Part shown: positions 6,614 to 14,603 of the stretch, piece by piece
Layout: each line of letters opens with the position of its first letter
Position numbering within the stretch: position 1 is the first letter of the stretch
Assembly (NCBI GenBank): GCA_038254435.1
Contig: JBBSGD010000033.1
Coordinates: forward strand, 1-23,592
Length of the DNA stretch: 23,592 nt
Origin: JBBSGD01 sp038254435
GTDB lineage: Bacteria; Actinomycetota; CADDZG01; WHSQ01
Reading direction: 5' to 3'
The notes under the pieces: generated by a model
Seen by the model: the letters and a program-made list of their open reading frames with translations, nothing else
What the model was told of the DNA's origin: nothing
The model's database searches: none
Made by a program: the position numbers and the translations under genes

Positions 6614-7938
6614 TGCAAGCCGCGGTGAGGCGCAACACCGAGCTTTCGCTTCTCATCCTCGCGCTCGTCATCTCGTGCGGTGCGCTTGCGCTCGTAGGTT
6701 TGTCAAAGAACGAGGCCAAGGCGCTCGCCACCCTGCCGCTGATGGCCGTTCTCGCCGGCGCCTACATCGCGGCACACTTTGTCATGCGCCGGGTGGCGCG
6801 GCAAGCCGACCCCCTTGTGTTGCCTCTGGCCGCCATCCTCAACGGCATTGGACTCGCCGCCGTTTACCGGCTGTCGCCTCACGACTACGGCGCGGCCCAG
6901 ATAACGTGGACGGTCCTGGGCCTGGCATGCTTCGTTTCGACGCTGCTCCTGGTGCGCGACTTCACCCGGCTCGCGCACTACAAGTACATCTTTGGGTTTG
7001 CGGGTGTGGGTCTGCTGCTTCTCCCCCTGACGCCTTTTGGCACGGTCATCAACGGCGCTCGCCTGTGGGTAGCCGTCGGATCTCTCAGCTTCCAGCCCGG
7101 AGAGCTCGCCAAGGTGTGCCTGGTTCTCTTCTTCGCCGGCTACCTCGCCGAGCGCAAGGAGCTGCTGGCGATCGCGTCCCGCCGTCTGCTGGGCTTCCAT
7201 ATTCCCGACATCAAGCACTTCGGCCCCCTCATCGTGATGTGGGGACTGTCGCTCGCAGTGATGTTCTACGAGACGGACCTTGGGTCGAGCATGCTGTTCT
7301 TCTCGATCTTTCTCGTGATGCTCTACATGGCAACGGCGCGCGCCGTTTACCTGGCTTTCGGCGGCGGCTTGTTCGCCATCGGCGCCGTCATCGGCTACAG
7401 GGTCTTTAGCCACGTGCAAGAGCGCGTTGCGGTGTGGCTCCACGTGTTCGCGCCCAAGTTGGTCCGCGACCAGGGGTACCAGCTCGCTCAATCGCTGTTT
7501 GCGATGGCGACCGGAGGTCTGTTTGGAACCGGGCTCGGGCAGGGCAGGCCCGACCTCATCCCCGAAGCCCAGACCGACTTCATCTTCGCCGTCGTCGGCG
7601 AGGAGCTCGGGCTTCTCGGCACCGCGGCCGTGCTCCTGTGCTTCCTGCTGCTTGTGGCGCGCGGCTTTCGCATCGCGCTGCGTCAGCGGGATGATTTCGG
7701 TCAGCTCCTTGCCGCGGGCCTGACCACGATCCTTGCGATCCAGACGATCATCATCATCGCGGGCGTCACGCGCGTGCTGCCGCTGACGGGAATCACACTG
7801 CCCTTCATGTCCTACGGGGGATCGAGCCTCCTGTCCAACTTCATCCTCATCGCCATCCTCGTGCGCGTGTCACATCAGCGCACCGCCGATCCGGGCCCGG
7901 CCCAGACATCCGAGATCTTGATCGGAGGCCGTCGCTGA
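6613..7938 (+). CDS. rodA: SEDS peptidoglycan glycosyltransferase (RodA/FtsW)
   Basis: A 441-residue polytopic membrane protein with 10 or more hydrophobic helices. It should polymerise lipid II into glycan strands together with a class B PBP. Family signatures are clear in the second half: the large conserved loop GGLFGTGLGQG, then IPEAQTDFIFAVVGEELGLLG, and near the end LPFMSYGGSSLLSNF. RodA is preferred to FtsW from its place directly before pbpA between pstP and the kinases, as in mycobacteria and Streptomyces; sequence alone does not separate the two. It overlaps both neighbours by one base (TGATG), so translation is coupled. Confidence 0.94.
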   Translation: MQAAVRRNTELSLLILALVISCGALALVGLSKNEAKALATLPLMAVLAGAYIAAHFVMRRVARQADPLVLPLAAILNGIGLAAVYRLSPHDYGAAQITWTVLGLACFVSTLLLVRDFTRLAHYKYIFGFAGVGLLLLPLTPFGTVINGARLWVAVGSLSFQPGELAKVCLVLFFAGYLAERKELLAIASRRLLGFHIPDIKHFGPLIVMWGLSLAVMFYETDLGSSMLFFSIFLVMLYMATARAVYLAFGGGLFAIGAVIGYRVFSHVQERVAVWLHVFAPKLVRDQGYQLAQSLFAMATGGLFGTGLGQGRPDLIPEAQTDFIFAVVGEELGLLGTAAVLLCFLLLVARGFRIALRQRDDFGQLLAAGLTTILAIQTIIIIAGVTRVLPLTGITLPFMSYGGSSLLSNFILIAILVRVSHQRTADPGPAQTSEILIGGRR

Positions 7939-9407
7939 TGGAACGCCAGATAAGGCGGGTAGGGATCGCTCTCCTGGTCGCGTTCCTCGCACTCTTCGTG
8001 CAGCTCAACTACGTCCAGATCTTCGCCGCAAAGCGAATCGCGGCGAATCCCGCCAACGTTCGCAACCTGCTCAATGAGTACTCGATAAAGCGCGGCGACA
8101 TCGTCACGGCGGACGGCAAGACGATCGCCTTCTCCAAGGCGACCAACGACACGCTCAAGTACCAGCGTGAGTACCCCGGCGGCGACACCTACGGGCAGAT
8201 CACCGGCTACGACTCACTCGTGTACGGGACCCGCGCCATCGAGAGCGCTTACGACCAGCAGCTGCTGGGCCGGGCCGGAGTCATCTCCATGCAGGACATC
8301 CAGGACAGCTTCCTCGGCGAGGGCCAGCAGGGCGACAACGTGCAGGTGACTATCAACTCCCAGCTGCAAGCTACCGCGAAGCAAGCGCTCGGCGACAATC
8401 AAGGTGCGGTCGTGGCGCTCGATCCGCAAACGGGCGAGGTGAGGGCCATGTACAGCAACCCGTCCTACGACCCTAGCGAGCTGGCATCGCACGACTCGAA
8501 AACGCAGCGAGCGTACTGGAACTCGCTGAATCCCAACTCGGCTTCGACCCCGCTCATCAACAAGGCGACATCGACCCGCTATCCGCCGGGCTCGACCTTC
8601 AAGATCGTGACGGCTGCCGCGGCCCTTGACTCGGGGAAGTTCACGCCGAGCTCCACCTTTCCCGACCCTACGCAGCTGCAGCTGCCTCAGACTCCCAAGA
8701 CGCTTACGAACTTCACTCACACAGCGTGTCAGGGTGGCACGCCCATTGATCTTTTTACCGCGGTGCGCATCTCCTGCGACACGACATTTGCGATCCTTGG
8801 TCTGCGGATTCCGAAGGAAATCTACGACATGGCGCACAAGCTGGGCTTCGAAGCGGCGCTGCCCTTTGACATCTTGACGGAAGCGAGCGCCTATCCCAAG
8901 GTGTCGAGCGACCGCCAGCCCTTTCGTGCCTACGACGGGATCGGGCAGGGCAACACCGCCGCCACGCCGCTCCAGATGGCGCTCGTCGCCGCCACGGTGG
9001 CCAATGGGGGTGTCGAGCCGCGGCCTCGGCTCGTGCACTCGATCATCGATCCCTCGGGCGGCATAGTCGAGCGCTTCTCGCCCGAGACCCTGGGACGTGC
9101 CTTCTCACCGGCCACCGCGGCCACCCTCACCAAGATGATGACCGCCGTCGTGCAGAACGGGACCGCCACCGCGGCGCAGATCCCCGGCGTGGCCGTCGCA
9201 GGCAAGACGGGCACCGCCCAAACGGTCCCGGGGGCGCCGCCGCACGCGTGGTTCATCTCTTTTGCGCCGGCCGGGAACCCCAAGATCGCCCTCGCAGTCA
9301 TAGTCGAGCATGGCGGCTCGTACGGGTCCGAGGCGACGGGAGGAGCAGTGGCGGCTCCGATCGCCAAGGACATCATCGAAGCCGACAAGCAGATAGAGAA
9401 ATGGTAG
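7938..9407 (+). CDS. pbpA: Class B penicillin-binding protein (PbpA type, transpeptidase)
   Basis: A 489-residue peptidoglycan DD-transpeptidase with one N-terminal membrane helix (about 9-30), a short non-catalytic domain and a C-terminal transpeptidase domain. The catalytic motifs are S219-TFK222 (SxxK), S279-C-D281 in the SxN position, and K423-TG. SCD instead of SCN also occurs in elongation-type PBP2 proteins, so it does not mean loss of function. At under 500 residues without PASTA domains it matches actinobacterial PbpA. It is the expected partner of the preceding SEDS protein. The last 7 bases overlap pknA. Confidence 0.95.
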   Translation: MERQIRRVGIALLVAFLALFVQLNYVQIFAAKRIAANPANVRNLLNEYSIKRGDIVTADGKTIAFSKATNDTLKYQREYPGGDTYGQITGYDSLVYGTRAIESAYDQQLLGRAGVISMQDIQDSFLGEGQQGDNVQVTINSQLQATAKQALGDNQGAVVALDPQTGEVRAMYSNPSYDPSELASHDSKTQRAYWNSLNPNSASTPLINKATSTRYPPGSTFKIVTAAAALDSGKFTPSSTFPDPTQLQLPQTPKTLTNFTHTACQGGTPIDLFTAVRISCDTTFAILGLRIPKEIYDMAHKLGFEAALPFDILTEASAYPKVSSDRQPFRAYDGIGQGNTAATPLQMALVAATVANGGVEPRPRLVHSIIDPSGGIVERFSPETLGRAFSPATAATLTKMMTAVVQNGTATAAQIPGVAVAGKTGTAQTVPGAPPHAWFISFAPAGNPKIALAVIVEHGGSYGSEATGGAVAAPIAKDIIEADKQIEKW

Positions 9408-10873
9408 AGAACGTCATCCTGAGCGGCCGCTACCGGCTGCAGGAACGACTGGCAACCGGCGGAATGGGAACCGTGTACTCGGGAGTGGACGAGCGGCTCG
9501 GACGGCGCGTTGCCGTCAAGTTGCTCAAGGAAGACCTCGCAGGCGACCCGCGCTTCGTCGAGCGTTTCCGGCGCGAGGCCCGGGCAGTGGCCGCCCTCTC
9601 GCACCCAAACATCGCGTCGGTCTTCGACTACGGCGAAGAAGGCAGTCACTTCATAGTCATGGAGCTGGTCGACGGGCGCGACCTCGCGCGTGTGCTGAGC
9701 GAGGACGGCCGACTCGACCCCGAGCGCACGATCGCGATCGGGACACAGGTGCTCGACGCGCTGCAACACGCCCACGACGCCGGGGTTGTGCACAGAGACG
9801 TCAAGCCCGGCAACGTCATCATTGGTCACTCCAACAGGGTGAAGGTCACCGACTTCGGCATCGCGCGCGCCCTCGGGGACTCGACCCTGACGGCAACGGG
9901 TTCGGTGCTCGGATCGGCGCATTACGTCGCGCCCGAGCAAGCCGAGGGCAAATCGACCTCGCCGCAGACCGACATCTACTCCACCGGCATCGTGCTGTAC
10001 GAGATGCTGACGGGCGAGCTTCCCTTCACCGGCGAATCGCCGCTACAGGTGGCGCTGCGCCAGGTGTCCGATCCGATGGCGGCCCCCTCCGCCATCAACA
10101 AGGACGTGCCGGCCGGCCTCGATGCGGTGGTGGCCACGGCAACCGCAAAGGATCCTGGGGACCGTTTTGCCAGCGCGGCGGCCATGTCCTCGGCCCTGCA
10201 CAGCTCGCTCGGAGCGGCATTCCCTGCCGCAGCCGACGCTCCCACGGCCGCACTGGCCGGCGCGGACTCGGGCGGCACCACCCTCCCGTTCGAGGACACC
10301 GGCACTGCCACGTCGTGGGGACCCGGAGCCGGTATCTTCGCGGCCCGGCGCATCGGCGCGGGGCTGCTGGCACTCCTCGTGCTCGTTGTAGTCGTGGCCG
10401 GCGCCGTGCTCGCCTACCGGCTCGTCCAGGGTAATGACTCCACGTCTCCCAAGAAGGCAAACGGCGGGGGGCCGGGGGCCGTCACGAGCAGCACGTCCGA
10501 GTCCCCGACCGAGTCCTCGCCACCGGAGTCCTCGCCACCGGAGTCCTCGCCGCCCGAGTCCTCGCCGCCCGAGTCCTCTCCCGCAGATGTCACGGTGCCG
10601 TCCGTCACCGGCCGGTCCTACGACGACGCCAAATCCGCTCTCGAAGATGAGGGCTTTCACGTCGCACGAGTTGACGACGACACCTCGAGCGAACCCAAGG
10701 ACACGGTGATCGGCCAGAACCCAGAGGCGAGCGCACCGGCCCCCGAGGGCTCAACCGTGACCCTCACCGTCAGCACAGGACCGCCGCCGTCTCCGGCCGG
10801 CTCGCCGCCCAAGGACAAGCCGCCCGGCAAGGCGAAGGGGCACAACGGGCACGACAAGCACGGCAAGCACTAG
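9401..10873 (+). CDS. pknA: PknA-like Ser/Thr kinase carrying one PASTA domain
   Basis: A 490-residue receptor-type Hanks kinase. The kinase domain (about 10-272) is complete: GGMGTVY loop, K40, HRDVKPGN (131-138), DFG (151-153), a Thr-rich activation loop (STLTATGS) and APEQ. A transmembrane helix lies at about 320-342. The outer part has a Ser/Pro/Glu repeat (encoded by the tandem repeat at 10511-10585), one PASTA domain (about 397-462), and a Gly/Lys/His tail. Mycobacterial PknA has no PASTA domain, so this copy may sense muropeptides or lipid II itself. The ATG at 9401 overlaps the pbpA stop by 7 bases and puts the kinase domain right at the N-terminus. pknB follows with no gap. Confidence 0.94.
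   Translation: MVENVILSGRYRLQERLATGGMGTVYSGVDERLGRRVAVKLLKEDLAGDPRFVERFRREARAVAALSHPNIASVFDYGEEGSHFIVMELVDGRDLARVLSEDGRLDPERTIAIGTQVLDALQHAHDAGVVHRDVKPGNVIIGHSNRVKVTDFGIARALGDSTLTATGSVLGSAHYVAPEQAEGKSTSPQTDIYSTGIVLYEMLTGELPFTGESPLQVALRQVSDPMAAPSAINKDVPAGLDAVVATATAKDPGDRFASAAAMSSALHSSLGAAFPAAADAPTAALAGADSGGTTLPFEDTGTATSWGPGAGIFAARRIGAGLLALLVLVVVVAGAVLAYRLVQGNDSTSPKKANGGGPGAVTSSTSESPTESSPPESSPPESSPPESSPPESSPADVTVPSVTGRSYDDAKSALEDEGFHVARVDDDTSSEPKDTVIGQNPEASAPAPEGSTVTLTVSTGPPPSPAGSPPKDKPPGKAKGHNGHDKHGKH
10511..10585 (+). repeat. 15-base tandem repeat inside pknA
   Basis: Five units of 15 bases, GAGTCCTCGCCACCG and close variants with GCCGCCC, the last one diverged. Each encodes ESSPP, a flexible extracellular linker between membrane helix and PASTA domain. 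In-frame unit number could vary between strains. Confidence 0.85.
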
Positions 10874-12865
10874 ATGAGCCGGCCGCGCTCCTTCGGCAAC
10901 CGCTACATAGCAGAGAGCTCGATCGGATCGGGCGGCATGTCGGAGGTCTACCTCGCCCGCGACGATCTCCTCGGGCGTCAGGTGGCGGTCAAGGTGCTGT
11001 CCGAGCGACTCGCGCGCGACTCGTCCTTCGTCGCGCGCTTCAAACGGGAAGCACAGTCCGCCGCCAACCTCAGCCACCCCAATATCGTGTCGCTGTACGA
11101 CTACGGTGACGACGGAGGCACCTACTTCATCGTCATGGAGTACATCGACGGCCGCTCGGTTGCAGACGTGATCGCGGCCGAGGGCTCGCTTCTTCCAGAG
11201 CGCGCCGCCGAGATCGCCTCCGATGTCGCGGCGGCACTCGAGCGAGCACACGCCGCCGGCCTCGTCCATCGCGACATCAAGCCCGCGAACATCATGCTGT
11301 CACGCGACGGAGCCACCAAGGTCACCGACTTCGGCATCGCGCGCGCGGTGCGCGGCGACAACGAACAAACGATGACCCAAGCCGGCATGGTCATCGGGAC
11401 CGCGGCGTACCTATCGCCCGAGCAGGCGCAGGGCAACCCCATCGACGCGCGCTCCGACGTCTACTCGCTCGGCGTCGTGTTGTTCGAGATGCTCGCCGGC
11501 GAGGCGCCCTTCGGCGGTGACACGCCGCTCGCCGTCGCCTACAAGCACGTGCGCGAGGATCCCGTGCCGCCGTCTTCCATCAACCCGGATGTGACGGCCG
11601 AGCTTGACGCGATCGTGATGAAGGCGATGGCCAAGAACCCAGACAACCGCTACTCGAGCGCGCGCGACATGCACGAGGACCTCGAACGTTTCAGGGCCGG
11701 GCAAGCGGTGCTGGCAACACCTCTTCTGTCCGACCAGACCACCGTGGCGGCTCCCGTCGGGGGTGGCACCCAGGTCCTCGGCCGGACTCGCACGGAATAC
11801 GAGCCCGTGACCCCGCCCCCTCCTCCAGCGCGGGGCCGGGGGCTTCGCTACGCCCTCATCGCCCTGGTGCTCCTCGCCCTGGTGGCCCTCGGGGCCTACC
11901 TGCTTGCGAACAACGTCTTCTCCGGGAGCGGCGGGGGCGGGCCCGTGACGCTCGAGGTTCCCGACGTCGTCGGCCTGACTCTCGGCCACGCGCAGACGAA
12001 GCTCGACAAGGCGGGGCTCCACTACCGCATCGACACCAAGAACAGCGGCAAGCCCGCCAATCAGGTAATCGAGCAGGACCCCGCTGCGAGCGCCAAGATC
12101 GACAAGGGCGGCACCGTGAACCTCACGGTCTCTGCCGGCAAGGCCCAGGTGAAAGTGCCCTCGGTCGAGGGCCAGACCAAGAGCGAGGCCGAGCAGACAC
12201 TGAAAGGCGCCAAGCTGAGTCTCGGCTCCGTCACCAAAGACTCGAGCGACTCGGTGCCCAAAGGCGAGGTCATCAGCCAGAACCCGGGGGCGGGCAACAG
12301 CGTGCCACAGGGAAGCCCCGTTGACGTCGTGCTCTCGACGGGGCCGCCGGCCGTCACCGTGCCCTCGGTCACCGGAGAAACCGAGGCTGCTGCACGCACG
12401 GCGATCACCTCGGCCGGTCTCGTGGCCGAGGTAACCCACGCGCAGAACAGCGCCGCCGACGGCACGGTGTTCGCGCAGGACCCGGCGGCCGGGGCTGCGG
12501 CGACCGCGGGGGACACCGTGCGCATCTCGGTATCGACCGGACCTCCCCAGCAGCAGCAGATGCCGGATGTCACCGGGCAGCCGGCCGGCCAGGCAAAGCA
12601 GACGCTCGAGCAGGACTATCAGCTTCGGGTGTCCACGCAGGGCGAGACTCAGCTCTGCACCGAGCCCCCCGGCGCCGTGTGCCGCCAGGATCCCGCGCCG
12701 GGGACCCTCGTGGCGCCGGGGGACCGCGCGATCCTGTACGTGCAGCGAGGCGGGGGCGTGAGCCCCAGCCCCAGCGTGAGCCCCAGCGCGAGCCCCAGCG
12801 CGAGCCCCAGCGTGAGCCCCACTGCGGCGCTTGCGTTCTCGTGGCTCGACATCGTGTGGCCGTGA
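10874..12865 (+). CDS. pknB: PknB-like Ser/Thr kinase with four PASTA domains
   Basis: A 663-residue transmembrane Hanks kinase. The kinase domain (about 11-275) has GSGGMSEVY, K40, HRDIKPAN starting at H132, DFG, an activation loop with QTMTQAG (the TxT-type autophosphorylation site of PknB) and SPEQ. After a Pro-rich juxtamembrane part comes one membrane helix (about 323-345). Four PASTA repeats follow, beginning near residues 357, 425, 492 and 561, each with a VP-D/S-V-x-G opening and ending in a V-S-x-G-like strand. They should bind peptidoglycan fragments or lipid II. The fourth contains a Cys pair (LCTEPPGAVC). The tail is a Ser/Pro repeat (12761-12826). The ATG abuts the pknA stop directly. 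Confidence 0.96.
   Translation: MSRPRSFGNRYIAESSIGSGGMSEVYLARDDLLGRQVAVKVLSERLARDSSFVARFKREAQSAANLSHPNIVSLYDYGDDGGTYFIVMEYIDGRSVADVIAAEGSLLPERAAEIASDVAAALERAHAAGLVHRDIKPANIMLSRDGATKVTDFGIARAVRGDNEQTMTQAGMVIGTAAYLSPEQAQGNPIDARSDVYSLGVVLFEMLAGEAPFGGDTPLAVAYKHVREDPVPPSSINPDVTAELDAIVMKAMAKNPDNRYSSARDMHEDLERFRAGQAVLATPLLSDQTTVAAPVGGGTQVLGRTRTEYEPVTPPPPPARGRGLRYALIALVLLALVALGAYLLANNVFSGSGGGGPVTLEVPDVVGLTLGHAQTKLDKAGLHYRIDTKNSGKPANQVIEQDPAASAKIDKGGTVNLTVSAGKAQVKVPSVEGQTKSEAEQTLKGAKLSLGSVTKDSSDSVPKGEVISQNPGAGNSVPQGSPVDVVLSTGPPAVTVPSVTGETEAAARTAITSAGLVAEVTHAQNSAADGTVFAQDPAAGAAATAGDTVRISVSTGPPQQQQMPDVTGQPAGQAKQTLEQDYQLRVSTQGETQLCTEPPGAVCRQDPAPGTLVAPGDRAILYVQRGGGVSPSPSVSPSASPSASPSVSPTAALAFSWLDIVWP
12761..12826 (+). 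repeat. Tandem Ser-Pro repeat in the 3' end of pknB
   Basis: Repeats of about 12 bases, AGCCCCAGCGTG / AGCCCCAGCGCG, encode alternating SPSV and SPSA units. They form a low-complexity extracellular tail after the fourth PASTA domain. Confidence 0.8.
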
Positions 12866-13350
12866 GTGCCATGACCGGCAAAGAGGTTCTCATCCGCGAG
12901 GCGAGCGAGGAGGACCACCATGCAATCACCGACCTGTACGTGCAGCTCAAGGAGCACCACACGCTCCTTGCTCCGCGCAATCCCCGCTACCACGTAGAGC
13001 GAGACGGTTGGGACCAAGCCGTGACCAAGGCGCTCGAGGACGAGGCTACGGACATTCTCGTGGCCGAGGTGCAAGGTGCCGTGGCTGGGTTCGTGAAGGT
13101 GACGCTCGTGGACAAGCCGTGGGGCGTTGCGGGAGAGATCGACACGCTGGTCGTCGACGAGAGCCTGCGGCGCCGGGGCATCGGCACACTGCTGCTCGAC
13201 GCGGGTGAGCGGAGCGCGCTCACGCGCGGCGCAGTCGGGCTTCGCCTCGATGTGCTGGCCGTCAACGAGCCCGCGCGACGCTTCTACGAACGCGCCTCAT
13301 ACAAGCCCTTCGCCGTACGCTTCGGCAAGGATTTGCCCGGCGCGGGCTAG
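12862..13350 (+). CDS. GNAT-family N-acetyltransferase
   Basis: A protein of about 160 residues with the GNAT fold. It opens with VLIREASEEDHHAITDLY, has the central strand AGFVKVTLV, then the acetyl-CoA pyrophosphate-binding motif LRRRGIGTLLLD, and a final NEPARRFYERASYKPF segment typical of the family. The substrate (protein, drug or small amine) cannot be told. The GTG at 12862 overlaps the pknB stop by 4 bases (GTGA), suggesting coupling; the in-frame ATG at 12871 is an equal alternative and neither has a clear ribosome site. Its stop codon shares the palindrome CTAG with the stop of the small gene on the other strand. Confidence 0.88.
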   Translation: MSAMTGKEVLIREASEEDHHAITDLYVQLKEHHTLLAPRNPRYHVERDGWDQAVTKALEDEATDILVAEVQGAVAGFVKVTLVDKPWGVAGEIDTLVVDESLRRRGIGTLLLDAGERSALTRGAVGLRLDVLAVNEPARRFYERASYKPFAVRFGKDLPGAG

Positions 13351-13463
13351 AAGTTCGCCGGCAGGATCTCGTGGGACAGGAGCACGAGGATGACGGCGGT
13401 CGCCACCGCAACTGCAATCCATAGCAACAGCTCGGCTATGCGCCACCTGAGGGGCCGTTTCAT
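13347..13463 (-). CDS. 38-residue single-helix membrane protein coupled to the sortase gene
   Basis: A short gene whose ATG overlaps the sortase stop by 4 bases (ATGA). The product has a basic start (MKRPLRWRIAEL), one hydrophobic helix (about residues 10-29) and a short tail ending PANF. The positive-inside rule places the N-terminus in the cytoplasm. Its stop and the GNAT stop share the CTAG at 13347-13350. I do not recognise a family. The tight overlap and the clean amphipathic-to-hydrophobic pattern argue for a real gene; an accessory subunit of the sortase is a guess from position. Confidence 0.6.
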   Translation of the reverse strand: MKRPLRWRIAELLLWIAVAVATAVILVLLSHEILPANF

Positions 13464-14116
13464 TTACCGGCTAGCTTGGTGAACGCGACGAGGCGCTGAG
13501 AAGCCGAATAGCGAGGGTTGCAGGTCGTCAGCACCATCTGGGGTTTTCCGCTTTGCACGACCACCTTCTTGGTGTCGGGCTGGACGACCTCAAGACGCGT
13601 CACCACATAGGTGAACTTGCCCCAGCGCGTGTCCACGTAGACGTGATCACCTGGCGTGAGCTCGTTGAGGTTGTAGAAGGGGTGGAGATAGGTTGTGCGA
13701 TGCCCGGACACGATGACGCGCCCGGCCTGACCCGGCCACACCTCGTGCCATGTCGTGCACAGTGGCTTGGGAAAGCCCGTGCGGCACTGCGGGTAGTGAC
13801 CCGGGCCTAGCTGCAGTTGCTCTTCGCCGACTCCCTCTACGACCATGATGCTGAGGTTGATCTTGGGGATGCGGAGGCGAAAGACCGGCTCACCGGGAGC
13901 GGGCAGGTAACCGGCGGGCGGGCCCGCCGCGGTTTCCTCGTGCCCGGGCTCCGCCGCAGACGCCGCAAAGGGGGCGAGGCGCGCGTACTCGTGCGACAAC
14001 CGGTCCTGCTGTTGGGCCGTATAGAGCCCCGTCCCCCACAGCGTCCACGCCACGAACAGGAGCACCCCGACGCCGGTGGAGATGAGGAACTTGCCGAGCG
14101 TGCGCAGAAAAGACAT
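13460..14116 (-). CDS. srtE: Class E sortase
   Basis: A 218-residue membrane-anchored cysteine transpeptidase that would attach surface proteins bearing an LAxTG-like signal to peptidoglycan. An N-terminal membrane helix lies at about 10-32, followed by a variable stalk and the sortase barrel. The catalytic residues are visible: H139 (VSGHRTTYL), C199 in the signature LTTCNP, and R208 (ASQRLV). The TTCNPR-Y-SASQR ending marks class E, the actinobacterial housekeeping class. The ATG at 14116 begins MSFLRTLGKF just before the helix; an ATG at 14164 is in frame but adds an unlikely leader. It diverges from crgA with 56 bases between starts. Substrates are not in the window. Confidence 0.93.
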   Translation of the reverse strand: MSFLRTLGKFLISTGVGVLLFVAWTLWGTGLYTAQQQDRLSHEYARLAPFAASAAEPGHEETAAGPPAGYLPAPGEPVFRLRIPKINLSIMVVEGVGEEQLQLGPGHYPQCRTGFPKPLCTTWHEVWPGQAGRVIVSGHRTTYLHPFYNLNELTPGDHVYVDTRWGKFTYVVTRLEVVQPDTKKVVVQSGKPQMVLTTCNPRYSASQRLVAFTKLAGK

Positions 14117-14172
14117 GGTGCCGAAGAATATCCTCGGCGCGCCGGCTAGATCGAGCACTATCATGCTGTCCC

Positions 14173-14400
14173 ATGCCCAAGAGTCGCTCCAAGCGCCAGA
14201 AGCGTCGGCCGCCGCCCAAGGCCAACCCGAAGCAGTCCCCTTCGTGGCTCGGACCGCTGTTCTTCGTGCTACTCGGAGCCGGGGTGGTGATCATCATCAC
14301 CAATTACCTCGGCGTCTACGGCGGGACCCAGTCCTACCTGCTGTTCGTCGGGCTCGGGCTGATCGCCGCCGCCTTCGCACTCTCCACCCAGTGGCACTGA
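14173..14400 (+). CDS. crgA: CrgA-like cell division protein
   Basis: A 75-residue protein with a basic N-terminus (MPKSRSKRQKRR), two hydrophobic helices (about 27-44 and 53-70) and a short end STQWH. This is the CrgA family pattern: MPKS start, a two-helix hairpin and a C-terminal A-T/S-x-W-H/R. CrgA is an actinobacterial membrane protein of the septum that binds FtsZ, FtsI and other division proteins. Its nearness to pknB matches mycobacterial and Streptomyces order. No strong ribosome site precedes the ATG; translation may start close to the RNA 5' end in the short divergent gap to srtE. Confidence 0.9.
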   Translation: MPKSRSKRQKRRPPPKANPKQSPSWLGPLFFVLLGAGVVIIITNYLGVYGGTQSYLLFVGLGLIAAAFALSTQWH

Positions 14401-14463
14401 GCCCGCCTCTGCCGGACGGCTGGTAGGCGGGGTAGAACAGCACGCTGTCACGCGCGAGGGCCG

Positions 14464-14512
14464 AACCTTTCTCAAATGGCGGCGTTTGGCGCACGGATTT
14501 GAGAGAAGTGAG
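14464..14512. repeat. Hairpin-forming intergenic repeat, copy 2
   Basis: Aligned without gaps to the repeat at 5285-5333. The stem is TCTCAAAT (14470-14477) with ATTTGAGA (14497-14504), extended by less regular pairs, and the spacing between TCTCA and TGAGA equals that of copy 1. The loop core is CGTTTGGCGCACGGAT. It lies after crgA, between two convergent genes, where it could also serve as a terminator. Confidence 0.7.
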
Positions 14513-14544
14513 GTAGTCCCAAGACTAAATGACAGACTTGTGGT

Positions 14545-14576
14545 TTATCCACGCCTGTGAATCGTGCTGTGGACAA
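14545..14576. promoter_or_regulatory. Pair of DnaA-box-like sites
   Basis: TTATCCACG (14545-14553) differs by one base from the bacterial DnaA box TTATCCACA. TGTGGACAA (14568-14576) is the exact reverse complement of TTGTCCACA, the actinobacterial form. They face each other 14 bases apart in the noncoding gap between crgA and the phosphatase gene. Two sites are too few for an origin, but in many actinobacteria this gene cluster lies close to dnaA and oriC. Confidence 0.45.
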
Positions 14577-14603
14577 CCCCCGGGCTGCCTCACGCCGCGG
14601 CGA

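Noticed and set aside
8772..8780. SCD instead of SxN in pbpA as a sign of an inactive transpeptidase
   Set aside because: SCD is normal in elongation-type PBP2 proteins, and SxxK and KTG are intact.
10511..12826. CRISPR-like arrays from the short repeats in pknA and pknB
   Set aside because: Units are 12-15 bases, directly tandem without spacers, and keep the reading frame as Ser/Pro linkers.
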